NCBI GenBank assembly: GCA_003555285.1
Contig: PWGH01000103.1
Coordinates: 1-20,441, forward strand
From: Thioalkalivibrio sp.
GTDB lineage: Bacteria > Pseudomonadota > Gammaproteobacteria > Ectothiorhodospirales > Ectothiorhodospiraceae
Length of the DNA stretch: 20,441 nucleotides
Direction: 5' to 3'
The notes beneath the pieces were generated by a model that saw nothing but the letters and a program-made list of their open reading frames with translations, was not told the origin of the DNA and searched no databases. Position 1 is the stretch's first letter. Every line of letters starts with the position of its first letter. The position numbers and the translations under genes were made by a program. Of this stretch, positions 8,434 through 16,511 are shown piece by piece.

Positions 8434-9642
8434 TCAGAGGCCGAGCGGATGCCGGACCGGTTCCAGCGTCAGCGTGCCCTGCAGCAGCGTCCACCCGACG
8501 AAGAAGATCACGCCGCCGCCGACCAGGCCGATCAGGGGGCCGGCATAGCGCAGGCCGGACCATCCGGTCGGCTGGAGCAAGCGCCGGGTCCAGTCCCGGG
8601 CCTGGACGGCCAGCACCGCGATCACGGCCACGGTCAGCGCGGTGCCCAGCGACATCGCGAGCACCGCGGCGATTCCCGCGAGCCACAGGCCAAGCAGGTA
8701 GGACACCGCCATCACCAGCACGGCCCCCGAGCAGGGGCGGATGCCCACCGCAAAGACGGTCGCATACCACGGGCCGCGCAGGTTCGGATCCACGTGATGC
8801 GGTGTGCCGCAGCCGCAGTCCGGCGCGGCGATGGGGCGCGGACCGGCCGGACCGCGCAGTGGGTGCCCCGGGGTGCCGGTGGTGTTCGCGAGGCGTTGAA
8901 AGCGCGGGGCGCCGGGTGTGACCGTCGCCGCGAGACCCTGGTGGTCGGCGGTGTTCGCGTGCAGCACCAGGCCCCGTTCCGGTGTGGGGGTCGTTCCGCT
9001 ACGGTGCAGTCGCCAGAGCGCGCGCAGTCCGCGCCCGATCAGCCACACGCCGAGCAGCGCCACCAGCAGGAAGCTGGCCAGTTCCAGGTTGCGGACCTGG
9101 CCGATGGTGTCCCGGGCCAGCCAGCCGAAGCCGCCGATCAGCACCAGGACCGCCGTAATGGCGGTGACGCCTTGCATCAAAGCGGCGGCCACCGACAGTC
9201 CGATGCCGCGGCGCAGGCTTTGCCGGTGCGTGAGCAGGTAGGTGCTGATCACCGCCTTGCCGTGACCCGGGCCCGCGGCATGGAAAATGCCATAGAGAAA
9301 GCTGGCGAGGATCAGGGCGCCCGCGGTCATGGCGGTCGGGGTTTCATCGAGCTGGTGCAGCCCCAGCGTCAGGCGCCGATGCAGATCCCGCTGCGTCTGT
9401 AGAATCCAGTTCGACGCCCGCTCCAGCGTCGTCCATGGCACAGCGCCCTCATCCGGGGCCGCTCCAGATTCCACACTGGATTCGGGACCCGGTCCCCCCC
9501 CGGATCCGAGGCCGAAGGGGTTCGCTGACAGCAGTGCCGGGGCCAGCCATACCGCCAGCAGCAGCGCGAGGCCGGCCCAGCGCAGGCGGCTCACGGCGGT
9601 TGCGGTGCACGGGGTGGTCGATGTGGCTTTCATGGGGCGCAT
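8434..9642 (-). CDS. NicO-family nickel/cobalt transporter
   Basis: The 402-residue membrane protein starts with a hydrophobic N-terminal segment (about residues 21-40) followed by a Gly/Pro-rich periplasmic stretch. It then has several transmembrane helices carrying the family signatures HAAGPGHGKAVIS (residues 121-133) and GIRPCSGAVLV (300-310). A hydrophilic loop between helices (about 215-290) contains several His and a CGC pair, as in RcnA-like metal exporters. Members of this family move Ni or Co ions across the inner membrane; direction cannot be told. It follows a DUF1007 gene by 22 bases, a recurrent pairing that suggests a shared function in metal transport. The start at 9642 is chosen over 9633 because a GGA-containing stretch precedes it; the choice is weak. 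Confidence 0.85.
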   Translation of the reverse strand: MRPMKATSTTPCTATAVSRLRWAGLALLLAVWLAPALLSANPFGLGSGGGPGPESSVESGAAPDEGAVPWTTLERASNWILQTQRDLHRRLTLGLHQLDETPTAMTAGALILASFLYGIFHAAGPGHGKAVISTYLLTHRQSLRRGIGLSVAAALMQGVTAITAVLVLIGGFGWLARDTIGQVRNLELASFLLVALLGVWLIGRGLRALWRLHRSGTTPTPERGLVLHANTADHQGLAATVTPGAPRFQRLANTTGTPGHPLRGPAGPRPIAAPDCGCGTPHHVDPNLRGPWYATVFAVGIRPCSGAVLVMAVSYLLGLWLAGIAAVLAMSLGTALTVAVIAVLAVQARDWTRRLLQPTGWSGLRYAGPLIGLVGGGVIFFVGWTLLQGTLTLEPVRHPLGL

Positions 9643-9664
9643 AGCATCCAGGGCCTTCGGGGAA

Positions 9665-10321
9665 TCAAGATCCGCAGTGAATGGAAACCCGCTCGGCGAA
9701 GGCGCGCCCGAGATCGTCCATCGGTGCCCGCTGCTGGCGGTTCAGGGTCGCGGCGTAGGCGACCAGCCGGCCCTCGGGCCGGGGCGGTTCCAGCCGGGTC
9801 TCGCAGCCCCGGCCGTCCTGCCAATGGTCGCCCTGCAGATGGATCACGTCATCCGGATCGTGCAGCACCTCGATCCAGTAGCTGGGATCGTACACGCGGT
9901 ACTCCAGAGGCTGCTCGGCGTTCGGGCGCATGCCCGGCACCGGGACTTCGAATTCCAGATACAGCCGGCCCTGGCGCCAGGACAGGGCATCCGCCCGTGC
10001 ATCGGCAATGGCCAGCGTCTGCGCGCCCCGGCGCAACTCGGTGAAATAGTCGTAGTCGCGCAGGTTCCCGAGCAGGCGCTGGCGCAGTTGCCGCAACGCA
10101 GGCTCGAGATCCAGTCCCGGTCGGGCGGCCTCCATCCCCTCGAGCAGCAGCTGGCTGTAGCTGGGATCGAAGACCCACGTCTGGCGCAGGGCCTGCAGCT
10201 CACCCGCGGTATCGAACACGACTACGACCCGAAGGTCGATCCAGGCATGCGGATGCGCGTGGGCGCTGCCGGTGACCAGGACCAGCAGGAGTCCCCACGC
10301 CGTGCGCCATCGCGTGTTCAT
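9665..10321 (-). CDS. DUF1007 family periplasmic protein
   Basis: The 218-residue protein has a clear signal peptide (MNTRWRTAWGLLLVLVTGSAHA, predicted cut after residue 22). The mature protein begins HPHAWIDLRVVVVFD, the hallmark of DUF1007: a His-rich start that may bind metal. Further family features include LRQTWVFDPSYSQLLLEG and the YRVYDPSYWIEV stretch. The family is commonly encoded next to NicO or other Ni/Co/Zn transporters, as here, and is thought to be a periplasmic accessory in metal handling. That role is inferred from gene pairing; the biochemical function of the family is not established to my knowledge. The gap to cysS upstream is 57 bases. Confidence 0.88.
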   Translation of the reverse strand: MNTRWRTAWGLLLVLVTGSAHAHPHAWIDLRVVVVFDTAGELQALRQTWVFDPSYSQLLLEGMEAARPGLDLEPALRQLRQRLLGNLRDYDYFTELRRGAQTLAIADARADALSWRQGRLYLEFEVPVPGMRPNAEQPLEYRVYDPSYWIEVLHDPDDVIHLQGDHWQDGRGCETRLEPPRPEGRLVAYAATLNRQQRAPMDDLGRAFAERVSIHCGS

Positions 10322-10378
10322 CGGCCGGCGTGCATGGGCAGGGGGTGCACCGATGCGCCCATCGTTACGACGCGCCCG

Positions 10379-11821
10379 TCACGATAGATCCCTGGGCAGC
10401 GCCTCCGTGCGCTGCCAGCGGGTGCCCTCGGCGGTATCCTCGAGGAGGATGCCGGCCGCGGCAAGTTCGTCGCGGATGGCGTCGGACTGGGCAAAGTCCC
10501 GTGCCGTGCGGGCGGCGTTGCGGGCCGCAATGCGTTCCTCGATCCAATCGCTGCCTGCGGTATCGGCCCCCCCGGCCTGAAACCAGATCAGCGGATCCTG
10601 CTGCAGCAGGCCGAGCACTTCGCCCGCGGCCAGCAACTCGGCCTTGCGGTCCGCGGCCTCCAGCGGCGTTGCGGCACCCGCCAGCGCAGCGGCCAGTCGG
10701 TGCAGGGCAGCGATGGCGGCCGGGGTGTTCAGGTCGTCGAGCAGGGCGGCGAACACCGGCGAGCCGCGGGGATCGGCCTCCCCGCGGGGCGTGTCGGCAT
10801 GGTCGCGCAACACCCGATAAAAGCCGTTCAGGGTGTTGCGGGCCTGCTCCAGGCCGGCCTCGGAGAAGTTCAGCGGGGCCCGATAGTGCCGTGCAAGCAG
10901 CGCCAGGCGCAGGACCTCACCGGTATAGACCGCCAGCAGATCGCGCAGCAGACGAAAGTTGCCGAGCGACTTGGACATCTTCTCACCGGCGACCGTCACA
11001 TGGCCGTTGTGCACCCAGAACCGGGCGTATTCCACGCCGTGCGCGCCACAGCCCTGGGCGATTTCGTTTTCGTGGTGCGGGAACACCAGATCGTGCCCGC
11101 CACCATGGATATCGATGGTGGGACCGAGGTGGGTTTCGATCATCGCCGAGCATTCGAGGTGCCAGCCCGGACGCCCCGGACCCCAGGGGCTGTCCCAGGC
11201 CGGCTCGCCGGGACGGGCCGGCTTCCACAACACGAAATCGGCGGGATCGCGCTTGTAGTCGGCGACCTCGACCCGGGCGCCGGCGCGCATATCGTCGAGG
11301 CTGCGCCCCGACAGGCGGCCGTAGTCCGGGTAGGAACGCACATCGAAGAGCACGTGGCCGGCCGCGGTGTAGGCATGGCCGCGTTCGAGCAGGCCCTCGA
11401 TCATCCGCAGCATCGGGGCGATGTGCTCGGTCGCTCGGGGTTCCAGGGTCGGCGGCAGTGCGCCCAGGCGCTGCACGTCCTCGTGGAAGGCCCGGGTGTA
11501 GCGCGCCGTCAGCACGCCGATGGCTTCGTTGTTGGCCGCGGCGGCCTGGTTGATCTTGTCGTCGACGTCGGTGATGTTGCGCGCGTAGATCACCGCATCG
11601 GGACCGTACAGCGTGCGCAGCACCCGGAACAGCACATCGAACACCACCACCGGGCGACCGTTGCCGATGTGCACGAAGTTGTAGACCGTCGGACCGCAGA
11701 CATAGAGCGTGACCCGGTTCGGGTCCATCGGGGCGAAGGCCTCCAGGTGGCCGCCCAGCGTGTTGTGCAGGTGCAGGGTGGCGGGCAGGGACGGGGTGTC
11801 GGGCGAAGGTGGGCGGTTCAT
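10379..11821 (-). CDS. cysS: Cysteinyl-tRNA synthetase
   Basis: This is a class I aminoacyl-tRNA synthetase of 480 residues. The catalytic signatures are present: [16 protein letters not shown] with the HIGH-type motif HIGN at residues 51-54, and KMSKS at 281-285. The four zinc ligands expected from the E. coli enzyme can be placed at Cys42, Cys224, His249 and Glu253. The ATG at 11821 is taken because it gives [20 protein letters not shown], leading into the conserved LHLHNTL start, and overlaps the hisI stop by ATGA. The frame is open further upstream, but there it runs antisense-free through hisI and has no homology. The N-terminus is about 14 residues longer than the E. coli enzyme. Confidence 0.96.
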   Translation of the reverse strand: MNRPPSPDTPSLPATLHLHNTLGGHLEAFAPMDPNRVTLYVCGPTVYNFVHIGNGRPVVVFDVLFRVLRTLYGPDAVIYARNITDVDDKINQAAAANNEAIGVLTARYTRAFHEDVQRLGALPPTLEPRATEHIAPMLRMIEGLLERGHAYTAAGHVLFDVRSYPDYGRLSGRSLDDMRAGARVEVADYKRDPADFVLWKPARPGEPAWDSPWGPGRPGWHLECSAMIETHLGPTIDIHGGGHDLVFPHHENEIAQGCGAHGVEYARFWVHNGHVTVAGEKMSKSLGNFRLLRDLLAVYTGEVLRLALLARHYRAPLNFSEAGLEQARNTLNGFYRVLRDHADTPRGEADPRGSPVFAALLDDLNTPAAIAALHRLAAALAGAATPLEAADRKAELLAAGEVLGLLQQDPLIWFQAGGADTAGSDWIEERIAARNAARTARDFAQSDAIRDELAAAGILLEDTAEGTRWQRTEALPRDLS

Positions 11822-12291
11822 GTCGGATCGGATTCGCGTTGGGTTGCGGTATTCGGGGTCTGGGTGCCGCCGTAGAGGGTTTCCGGGTCGATGATCGGAT
11901 TGGCGGTGACGACCACCTCGTCGCCGTCGACGCGCAGAAAGAAGCAGTTCGAGCGCCCGGTATGGCACGCCGGTCCGGTCTGGTCCACCCGCAGCAGCAG
12001 GGTATCGCCGTCGCAATCGATGTACAGCCCCTTCAGGTGCTGCACCTGGCCGGAACGCTCGCCCTTGCGCCACAGGCGCCCCCGCGAGCGTGAAAAATAG
12101 CAGACGCGGCCGGTAGCGAGGGTCTCGTTCAGGGCCGCGTCGTTCATCCAGGCCATCATCAACACCTCACCGGTATCGTATTGCTGCGCCACGGCGGGAA
12201 TCAGGCCGTCCGCGTTGCGTTGCAGGCGTGCCAGCACCTGGTCGCGCGGGAAGCGATGGCCACGGGGCCGGTCTTCGATGTTCTTGAGCAT
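11818..12291 (-). CDS. hisI: Phosphoribosyl-AMP cyclohydrolase
   Basis: The product catalyses the third step of histidine biosynthesis, opening the adenine ring of PR-AMP. The family motifs are clear: [18 protein letters not shown] at residues 64-81, DCDGD at 92-96 and [10 protein letters not shown] at 109-118. Asp92, Asp94 and Asp96, with Cys93, Cys109 and Cys116, are the metal ligands expected in this family. At 157 residues it is a stand-alone HisI without the HisE domain. It is not near other his genes; it leads a minus-strand series and overlaps cysS by four bases. The ribosome-binding site is weak (GGA before the ATG). The last ~20 residues beyond ETLYGG are an unconserved tail. Confidence 0.95.
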   Translation of the reverse strand: MLKNIEDRPRGHRFPRDQVLARLQRNADGLIPAVAQQYDTGEVLMMAWMNDAALNETLATGRVCYFSRSRGRLWRKGERSGQVQHLKGLYIDCDGDTLLLRVDQTGPACHTGRSNCFFLRVDGDEVVVTANPIIDPETLYGGTQTPNTATQRESDPT

Positions 12292-12335
12292 GTTCCGGTC
12301 TCGAGTTCGGTCGGGGCGGTGGTTCTGATCGGTGC

Positions 12336-12345
12336 GTTATAAAAT
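12336..12345. promoter_or_regulatory. AT-rich island, possible -10 for hisI and/or the kinase fragment
   Basis: GTTATAAAAT lies in an otherwise GC-rich divergent gap. On the minus strand it gives TATAAC, on the plus strand TATAAA or TAAAAT, any of which could be a -10. No good -35 was found at the usual spacing on either strand. Confidence 0.3.
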
Positions 12346-12404
12346 ACCATTACAGGACCCGCTCGGGGCATCGGGCCTTGGCGTCGTAGTGTACGGGCTG
12401 GCCG

Positions 12405-12938
12405 ATGCCGCCGCACTCCGGGCGATTCCGGGAGGAGCCTCAGGCCTCCGGGCGCCGGCCGGTGGCGTTGTCGACCGGGCTATGCGTACGCCAGCCGATC
12501 GACCTGCGCGCGCTGGTCGACGACGTCCTCAGCAGTCTGCAACCCCGGTGTGTCGAAGCGAAGGCCGAAGTCGAGGTTGCGGTGCCCGCGCTGACGCTGC
12601 ACAGCGATCATGCGGGACTGGCACTGGTGTTGCGTAATCTGTTGGACAACGCGATTGCGTTCAGTCGCGACCGGGATCCGCCGCGGATCCGGATCGCCGT
12701 GGTGGTCTCGCCTTCGCTGCTGCAACTGTCTGTCGAGGACAACGGCATCGGTTTCGACATGCAATACCATGACCGGATCTTCGAGATCTTCCAGCGCCTG
12801 CACCGTTCCGAGGACTATCCGGGAACCGGCGTCGGCCTCGCCCTGGTGCGCCGGGCGACGAACCGTCTCGGTGGCCGCGTGTGGGCGCAGAGCACGGTCG
12901 GAGCGGGGAGCCATTTCTTCGTGGAGTTGCCCCGATGA
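12405..12938 (+). pseudogene. Histidine kinase remnant: HATPase domain only
   Basis: From about residue 29 (RQPIDLRALVDDVL) the reading matches the segment just after the dimerisation helices of a sensor kinase, then a complete HATPase_c domain: N-box LRNLLDNAIAFS (76-87), G1 DNGIGFD (112-118), F-box IFEIFQRLH (125-133) and G2 GTGVGL (140-145). There is no HisKA helix pair with a phosphorylatable His and no sensor domain. The 28 residues before it look non-homologous and lack a ribosome-binding site at a suitable distance. The simplest reading is a 5' deletion of a phytochrome/PAS-type kinase. The stop overlaps the downstream response regulator by ATGA, the usual arrangement for a kinase/Rcp1-like pair. 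If it is expressed it could bind ATP but not autophosphorylate on His. Confidence 0.65.
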
Positions 12939-13366
12939 CCCGCCAGTCCCTGAGCCCCTCCATTCTGCTGGTGGAAGACAACCCCGTCGATCTGGACCTG
13001 ACCTTGCGCGCCTTCGCCCGCAAGCGCCTGACCAACCGGATCGAGGTGGCGCGGGACGGCGAGGAGGCGCGGGAGTGCATCGCGCGCTGGCAGGCCGGCG
13101 GGCCGCTGCCGGCCGTGATCCTGTTGGACATCAAGCTGCCGAAGATCGATGGCCTGGAGGTGCTGCGCCGGATCCGCAGCCACGCCGTTGGCAGCACGAT
13201 TCCGGTGGTGATGCTGACCTCGTCCGGGGAGGATCGCGACATCGCCACCGCCTATCGCCTGGGAGCCAATTCCTACATCGTCAAGCCGGTCGATTTCGCC
13301 AAGTTCATGGATGTCGCCGAACAGATCGAATTGTATTGGTGTCTATTGAACCAGCCGCCGGTCTAA
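12935..13366 (+). CDS. Rcp1-like single-domain response regulator
   Basis: The 143-residue protein is a CheY-like receiver domain with all key residues: Glu14-Asp15 in LLVEDNPVD, phospho-acceptor Asp65 in LLDIKLPKIDG, Thr95 in VVMLTSS and Lys117 in YIVKPVDFAKF. The extended alpha-4/beta-5 region and C-terminal YWCLLNQPP tail are typical of Rcp1-type regulators paired with phytochrome-like kinases. The ATG at 12935 overlaps the stop of the kinase fragment and gives a normal N-terminus; an in-frame ATG at 12881 would add 18 residues read through kinase coding sequence and is rejected. It appears intact, but its cognate kinase has lost its dimerisation domain, so its phosphate donor is unclear. 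Confidence 0.92.
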   Translation: MTRQSLSPSILLVEDNPVDLDLTLRAFARKRLTNRIEVARDGEEARECIARWQAGGPLPAVILLDIKLPKIDGLEVLRRIRSHAVGSTIPVVMLTSSGEDRDIATAYRLGANSYIVKPVDFAKFMDVAEQIELYWCLLNQPPV

Positions 13367-13370
13367 CGCT

Positions 13371-13928
13371 GTGCTCCGCGTACTCTATGTCGAGGACTCG
13401 GCGGCGGATGCCGATCTGCTGCAGCGCCGGGTGGCCCGCGACGGGACGGACATGGCGCTCGATGTCGTGTCCACGCTGCGCGAAGGCCGTGAGCGCCTGA
13501 ATGAGCCCCGGGAAGCATCCCCGGATGAGCGCCCGAATCAGCCCCCGAATCCGTCGCCGACCGCGACGGCATCCTTCGATGCGCTGCTGGTCGATCTGAG
13601 TCTTCCGGACGGCAGTGGCCTGGAATTGGTCGCCCACGTGCGAGAACGGGATCTGCCGCTGGCGGTGGTGGTGCTGACGGGTCAGGGTCAGGAAGAGGCG
13701 GTGGTGGCAGCCTTCAACGCCGGAGCCGACGATTATGTGGTCAAGCAGGGCCCGTACCTGCAGGACATCACCGAGCGCCTGTACGGCGCGGTGACTCGCC
13801 GTCGGGCGGCGTGTCAGAACGGTAATGCGGCCTTTCGGGTGCTGTATGTCGAACACAACCCCTTCGATCAGCGGCCGACGGATGCCTACGCCTCGGTGTC
13901 GCCTCGGCGCCGGGCGACGTCCGGCTGA
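13371..13928 (+). CDS. Response regulator receiver protein, truncated in a second receiver domain
   Basis: The GTG at 13371 opens LRVLYVEDSAADADLL, a receiver domain with Asp75 (LLVDLSLPDGSG) as phospho-acceptor and Lys125 (YVVKQGP). A Pro/Glu/Asn-rich insert of about 25 residues (45-68) sits before beta-3, where receivers are normally compact. After a short linker, residues 155-166 (FRVLYVEHNPFD) begin a second receiver domain, which then breaks off; the last ~19 residues are out of frame and meaningless. In the +2 frame the DNA from 13871 reads AADGCLRLGVASAPGDVRL, leading directly into the GAF region of the next ORF. So this and the next two entries were most likely one REC-REC-GAF-PAS-GGDEF-EAL gene. 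The first receiver could still fold. Confidence 0.8.
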   Translation: MLRVLYVEDSAADADLLQRRVARDGTDMALDVVSTLREGRERLNEPREASPDERPNQPPNPSPTATASFDALLVDLSLPDGSGLELVAHVRERDLPLAVVVLTGQGQEEAVVAAFNAGADDYVVKQGPYLQDITERLYGAVTRRRAACQNGNAAFRVLYVEHNPFDQRPTDAYASVSPRRRATSG

Positions 13929-13933
13929 CCGCA

Positions 13934-15022
13934 ATGCAACGACGGGTTCACGAGGATGCCGCCCTGAAAGCAGGGCTCGAACGCGGAGAGCCGGTGTACA
14001 TCGAGGACCTGGCGGCCCTCGACGCGGCCTCGGCGGACCCTCCGGTCGAGGCGCTGGGCGGAGGCCTGCGTGCCCTCTGGTCGGTGCCCTTTCGCGACGA
14101 CCACGGGCAGGTCTGCGGCACGCTGCTTGCCTGCCAGCGCCAGCCGCTGCTGCCGAGCCCGGGCGAGATTGCGATGCTGCGCGAGTTTGCCGATATCGCC
14201 GGTATTGCCGTGGCGAAGACCCGCTCCGATCAGGCGCTGCACGACCGTGAACACGCGCTGCGTCGGGCTGCGGCGGTGCTGGCCAGTACCCGGGACGGGG
14301 TGATGATCACCGATCTAACCCCCCAGATCGTGTCGGTCAATCCGGCCTTCACCGCGATCACCGGCTATTCCGAGGCGGAGGTCCTGGGCCGGAATCCGCG
14401 TTTCCTGCAGTCGGGACGACACCCGCGCGCCTTCTTCCAGCAGATGTGGCAGAGCCTGGAGCAGACCGGGCATTGGCGCGGCGAGATCTGGAATCGCCGC
14501 CGCGACGGCAAGGTCTATCCGGAGTGGATGAGCCTGAGCCGGGTCTTCGATGAAGCGGGGCAGGCCACTCATTACACCGGCGTGTTCACCGACATCAGCG
14601 ACATCAAGCACAGCGAGGAGCAGCTCGCCTATCTGGCCCATCACGATCCGCTGACCGATCTGCCCAACCGCCTGCTGGCGCAATCCCGTCTCGAACAGGC
14701 CATCGAGCGGGCGCATCGGCAGCAGGGGCGGGGGGCGGTGCTGTACCTGGACCTCGACCGCTTCAAGACCATCAACGACAGCCTGGGACACCCGGTGGGC
14801 GATGCGCTGCTGATCGAGACCGCCCATCGGTTGTCCGAGCGGGTGCCGGCCTGGAACCGGTGCAGATGGCGGTCAACCTTTCGGCTGTGCAGTGGGGCCA
14901 CCAGGATCTGCTGGCCCAGATCGAGGAGACCGGATTCCCGCCGGGGCAACTCGAACTGGAGATTACCGAGACGACGATCATGGAGTACGGCGGACCGGCC
15001 GGGGCGACCTTCCAGGCGTTGA
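13934..15022 (+). pseudogene. GAF-PAS-GGDEF fragment of a c-di-GMP signalling gene
   Basis: Residues 1-100 are the C-terminal part of a GAF domain (VYIEDLAAL, LWSVPFRDDHGQVCGTLLAC, EIAMLREFADIAGIAVA). Residues ~112-222 are a PAS/PAC domain (DGVMITDLTPQIVSVNPAFTA, TGVFTDISDIK). Residues 232-304 are the first half of a GGDEF domain (LAHHDPLTDLPNRL, LYLDLDRFKTINDSLGHPVG). The GGDEF motif itself is missing: after RLSERV the frame changes to unrelated residues until the stop at 15020-15022. The DNA continues in another frame as the end of an EAL domain. The GAF domain also lacks its N-terminal part, and the ATG used here is inside the domain. Diguanylate cyclase activity is not possible from this product. 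Confidence 0.75.
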
Positions 15023-15363
15023 AGGCGCTGGGAGTGCGCATCGCCATCGACGACTTCGGTACCGGCTACTCCTCCCTGTCGGCCTTGAAGCGCTTTCCGG
15101 TCGATGTGTTGAAGATCGACCGCAGCTTCATCGACGGACTCCCCGACGATGTCGACGATCAGGCGATCACCGCCACGATCATTGCCATGGCCAGCACGCT
15201 GCGCCTGGCGCTGGTGGCTGATGGGGTGGAAACGCCGGCGCAGCACGCCTTTTTGTTGGAAAAGGGTTGCCGAGTGGAGCAGGGCTACCTGTTTTCCAAA
15301 CCGCTGGCCGCCGAGGCCTGCCTGCAGTGGCTGTTGCAGGCCCTGCGGCCGGTGCGCGCGTGA
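14848..15363 (+). pseudogene. EAL-domain C-terminal fragment
   Basis: From about 14848 the frame reads GLEPVQMAVNLSAVQW and continues with the second half of an EAL phosphodiesterase domain: LELEITET, the IDDFGTGYSSLSALKRFPVDVLKID block, ADGVET and QGYLFSKP. The N-terminal half with the EAL motif and its preceding strands is absent. The fragment overlaps the GGDEF fragment in a different frame (shift at about 14838-14850), which indicates a deletion joining mid-GGDEF to mid-EAL. A possible start is GTG 14860, but a separate functional protein is unlikely. The stop is followed by a short TGATG-initiated run of 12 codons that leads nowhere. Confidence 0.8.
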
Positions 15364-15432
15364 TGGTGAGGCGGTCGGGAAGATTTTCGTCGCCCGCATA
15401 GGGTTAATCCGGGTCCATGGGCGCTTATCGGC

Positions 15433-15438
15433 TATACT
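15433..15438 (+). promoter_or_regulatory. Likely -10 element upstream of the desuccinylase-family gene
   Basis: TATACT at 15433-15438 lies in a locally AT-richer stretch 20 bases before the gene start. No strong -35 sits 17 bases upstream; TTAATC (15404-15409) is too far. GGAG at 15447-15450 serves as ribosome-binding site for the ATG at 15459. Confidence 0.45.
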
Positions 15439-15458
15439 TTTGGCCTGGAGATTGACTG

Positions 15459-16511
15459 ATGGCATCGAATCGCCCCCCCTCAAGGCCGCCGACGACGCTG
15501 CGCAGCCTGACGTACCACGGACTGGACGACGGACCGCGCCTGATCGTGCTGGGCGCGGTGCATGGCAATGAGACCTGCGGGACCACGGCCGTGTTGCGCC
15601 TGGCACAGGAACTCGATGCGCAACAGCACGAGCTTCGATGCGGGACACTGACCCTGGTTCCGGTGACCAATCCGCTGGCCTTCCAGCGCGAACAGCGCAT
15701 GGGCGATCGCAATCTGAATCGCAACCTGCGTGTGACCCCGGAGCCACAGGACTTCGAGGACCGGTTGGCGAACCGGCTCTGCCCCTTGCTCGGCGCCCAC
15801 GACGTGCTGTTGGATCTGCATTCCTTTCATACCCCGGGCGAGCCCTTCGTGATGCTGGGTCCGCAGAACAACCAGGGGCATCTGGAGGCCTTTGGCCAGG
15901 CAGCGGCCGAGGAGGCCTTGGTGCGCTGCCTCGGGCCGCGGCGCGTGGTCGAGGGCTGGCTGGACACCTATGCCCGAGGGGTGGCGCGGCGCCTGAAGAA
16001 CCCGAACGCGGACCTGCGGGCGCAGATGCTCAGCACCGATCCCGGTTACGGCATCGGCACGACCGAATACATCCGCAGCCAGGGGGGCTATGGTGTCACG
16101 CTGGAATGCGGCCAGCACCAGGACCCGCAGGCCCCCGAGGTCGCCTATCAAGCCATCCTGAACGCGCTCGCGCACCTGGGTATGCTGAATCGCGCGATCC
16201 CGCCGCCGCGGGCAGACCTGGAGGTGCTGCAACTGGTCGAGGTGATCGATCGGGATCATCCGAGCGATCGATTCGCGCGGCCCTGGCAGAGCTTCGATCG
16301 CGTTCATGCCGACGAAACCATCGGAATCCGCGCGGATGGGCGTGTGCTGCGAGCGCCGACGGATGGTTTCATCGTCTTTCCCAATCCCAATGCCCTGCCC
16401 GGCAATGAGTGGTTCTACCGGGCGGAGATCAGCCCCCGAGGCCTCGGCGGGGTGACTGCGCGCCAGCCGGGTCTCCGCCCCGTATCCGATGAGGTTGCCG
16501 ATGACGGATGA
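15459..16511 (+). CDS. Succinylglutamate desuccinylase/aspartoacylase-family zinc hydrolase
   Basis: The 350-residue protein belongs to the M14-like AstE/ASPA group of zinc amidohydrolases. The zinc-binding GAVHGNE appears near residue 32, RNLNRN near 84, DLHSF near 117 and the catalytic-Glu segment VTLECGQH near 213. A C-terminal beta domain (GFIVFPNPNALPGNEWFYRAE) follows. It is not accompanied by other arginine-succinyltransferase pathway genes, so I would not name it astE; the substrate is unknown. The ATG at 15459 has GGAG eight bases upstream and a -10-like TATACT before that. Its last 11 bases overlap the start of the diguanylate cyclase gene, so both are probably co-transcribed. Confidence 0.85.
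   Translation: MASNRPPSRPPTTLRSLTYHGLDDGPRLIVLGAVHGNETCGTTAVLRLAQELDAQQHELRCGTLTLVPVTNPLAFQREQRMGDRNLNRNLRVTPEPQDFEDRLANRLCPLLGAHDVLLDLHSFHTPGEPFVMLGPQNNQGHLEAFGQAAAEEALVRCLGPRRVVEGWLDTYARGVARRLKNPNADLRAQMLSTDPGYGIGTTEYIRSQGGYGVTLECGQHQDPQAPEVAYQAILNALAHLGMLNRAIPPPRADLEVLQLVEVIDRDHPSDRFARPWQSFDRVHADETIGIRADGRVLRAPTDGFIVFPNPNALPGNEWFYRAEISPRGLGGVTARQPGLRPVSDEVADDG

Noticed and set aside
11822..12073. N-terminal extension of cysS upstream of 11821
   Set aside because: It would overlap most of hisI in another frame; the residues resemble no synthetase domain, whereas ATG 11821 overlaps the hisI stop and gives the normal N-terminus.
12881..12934. Extended start for the Rcp1-like regulator at 12881
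   Set aside because: The extra 18 residues are read through the kinase domain in another frame; ATG 12935 overlaps the kinase stop and gives the usual receiver start.
15363..15401. Twelve-codon ORF starting in the EAL-fragment stop (TGATG)
   Set aside because: It does not connect to a downstream start, so it has no relay geometry; taken as chance and as a caution for the other mini-ORFs.
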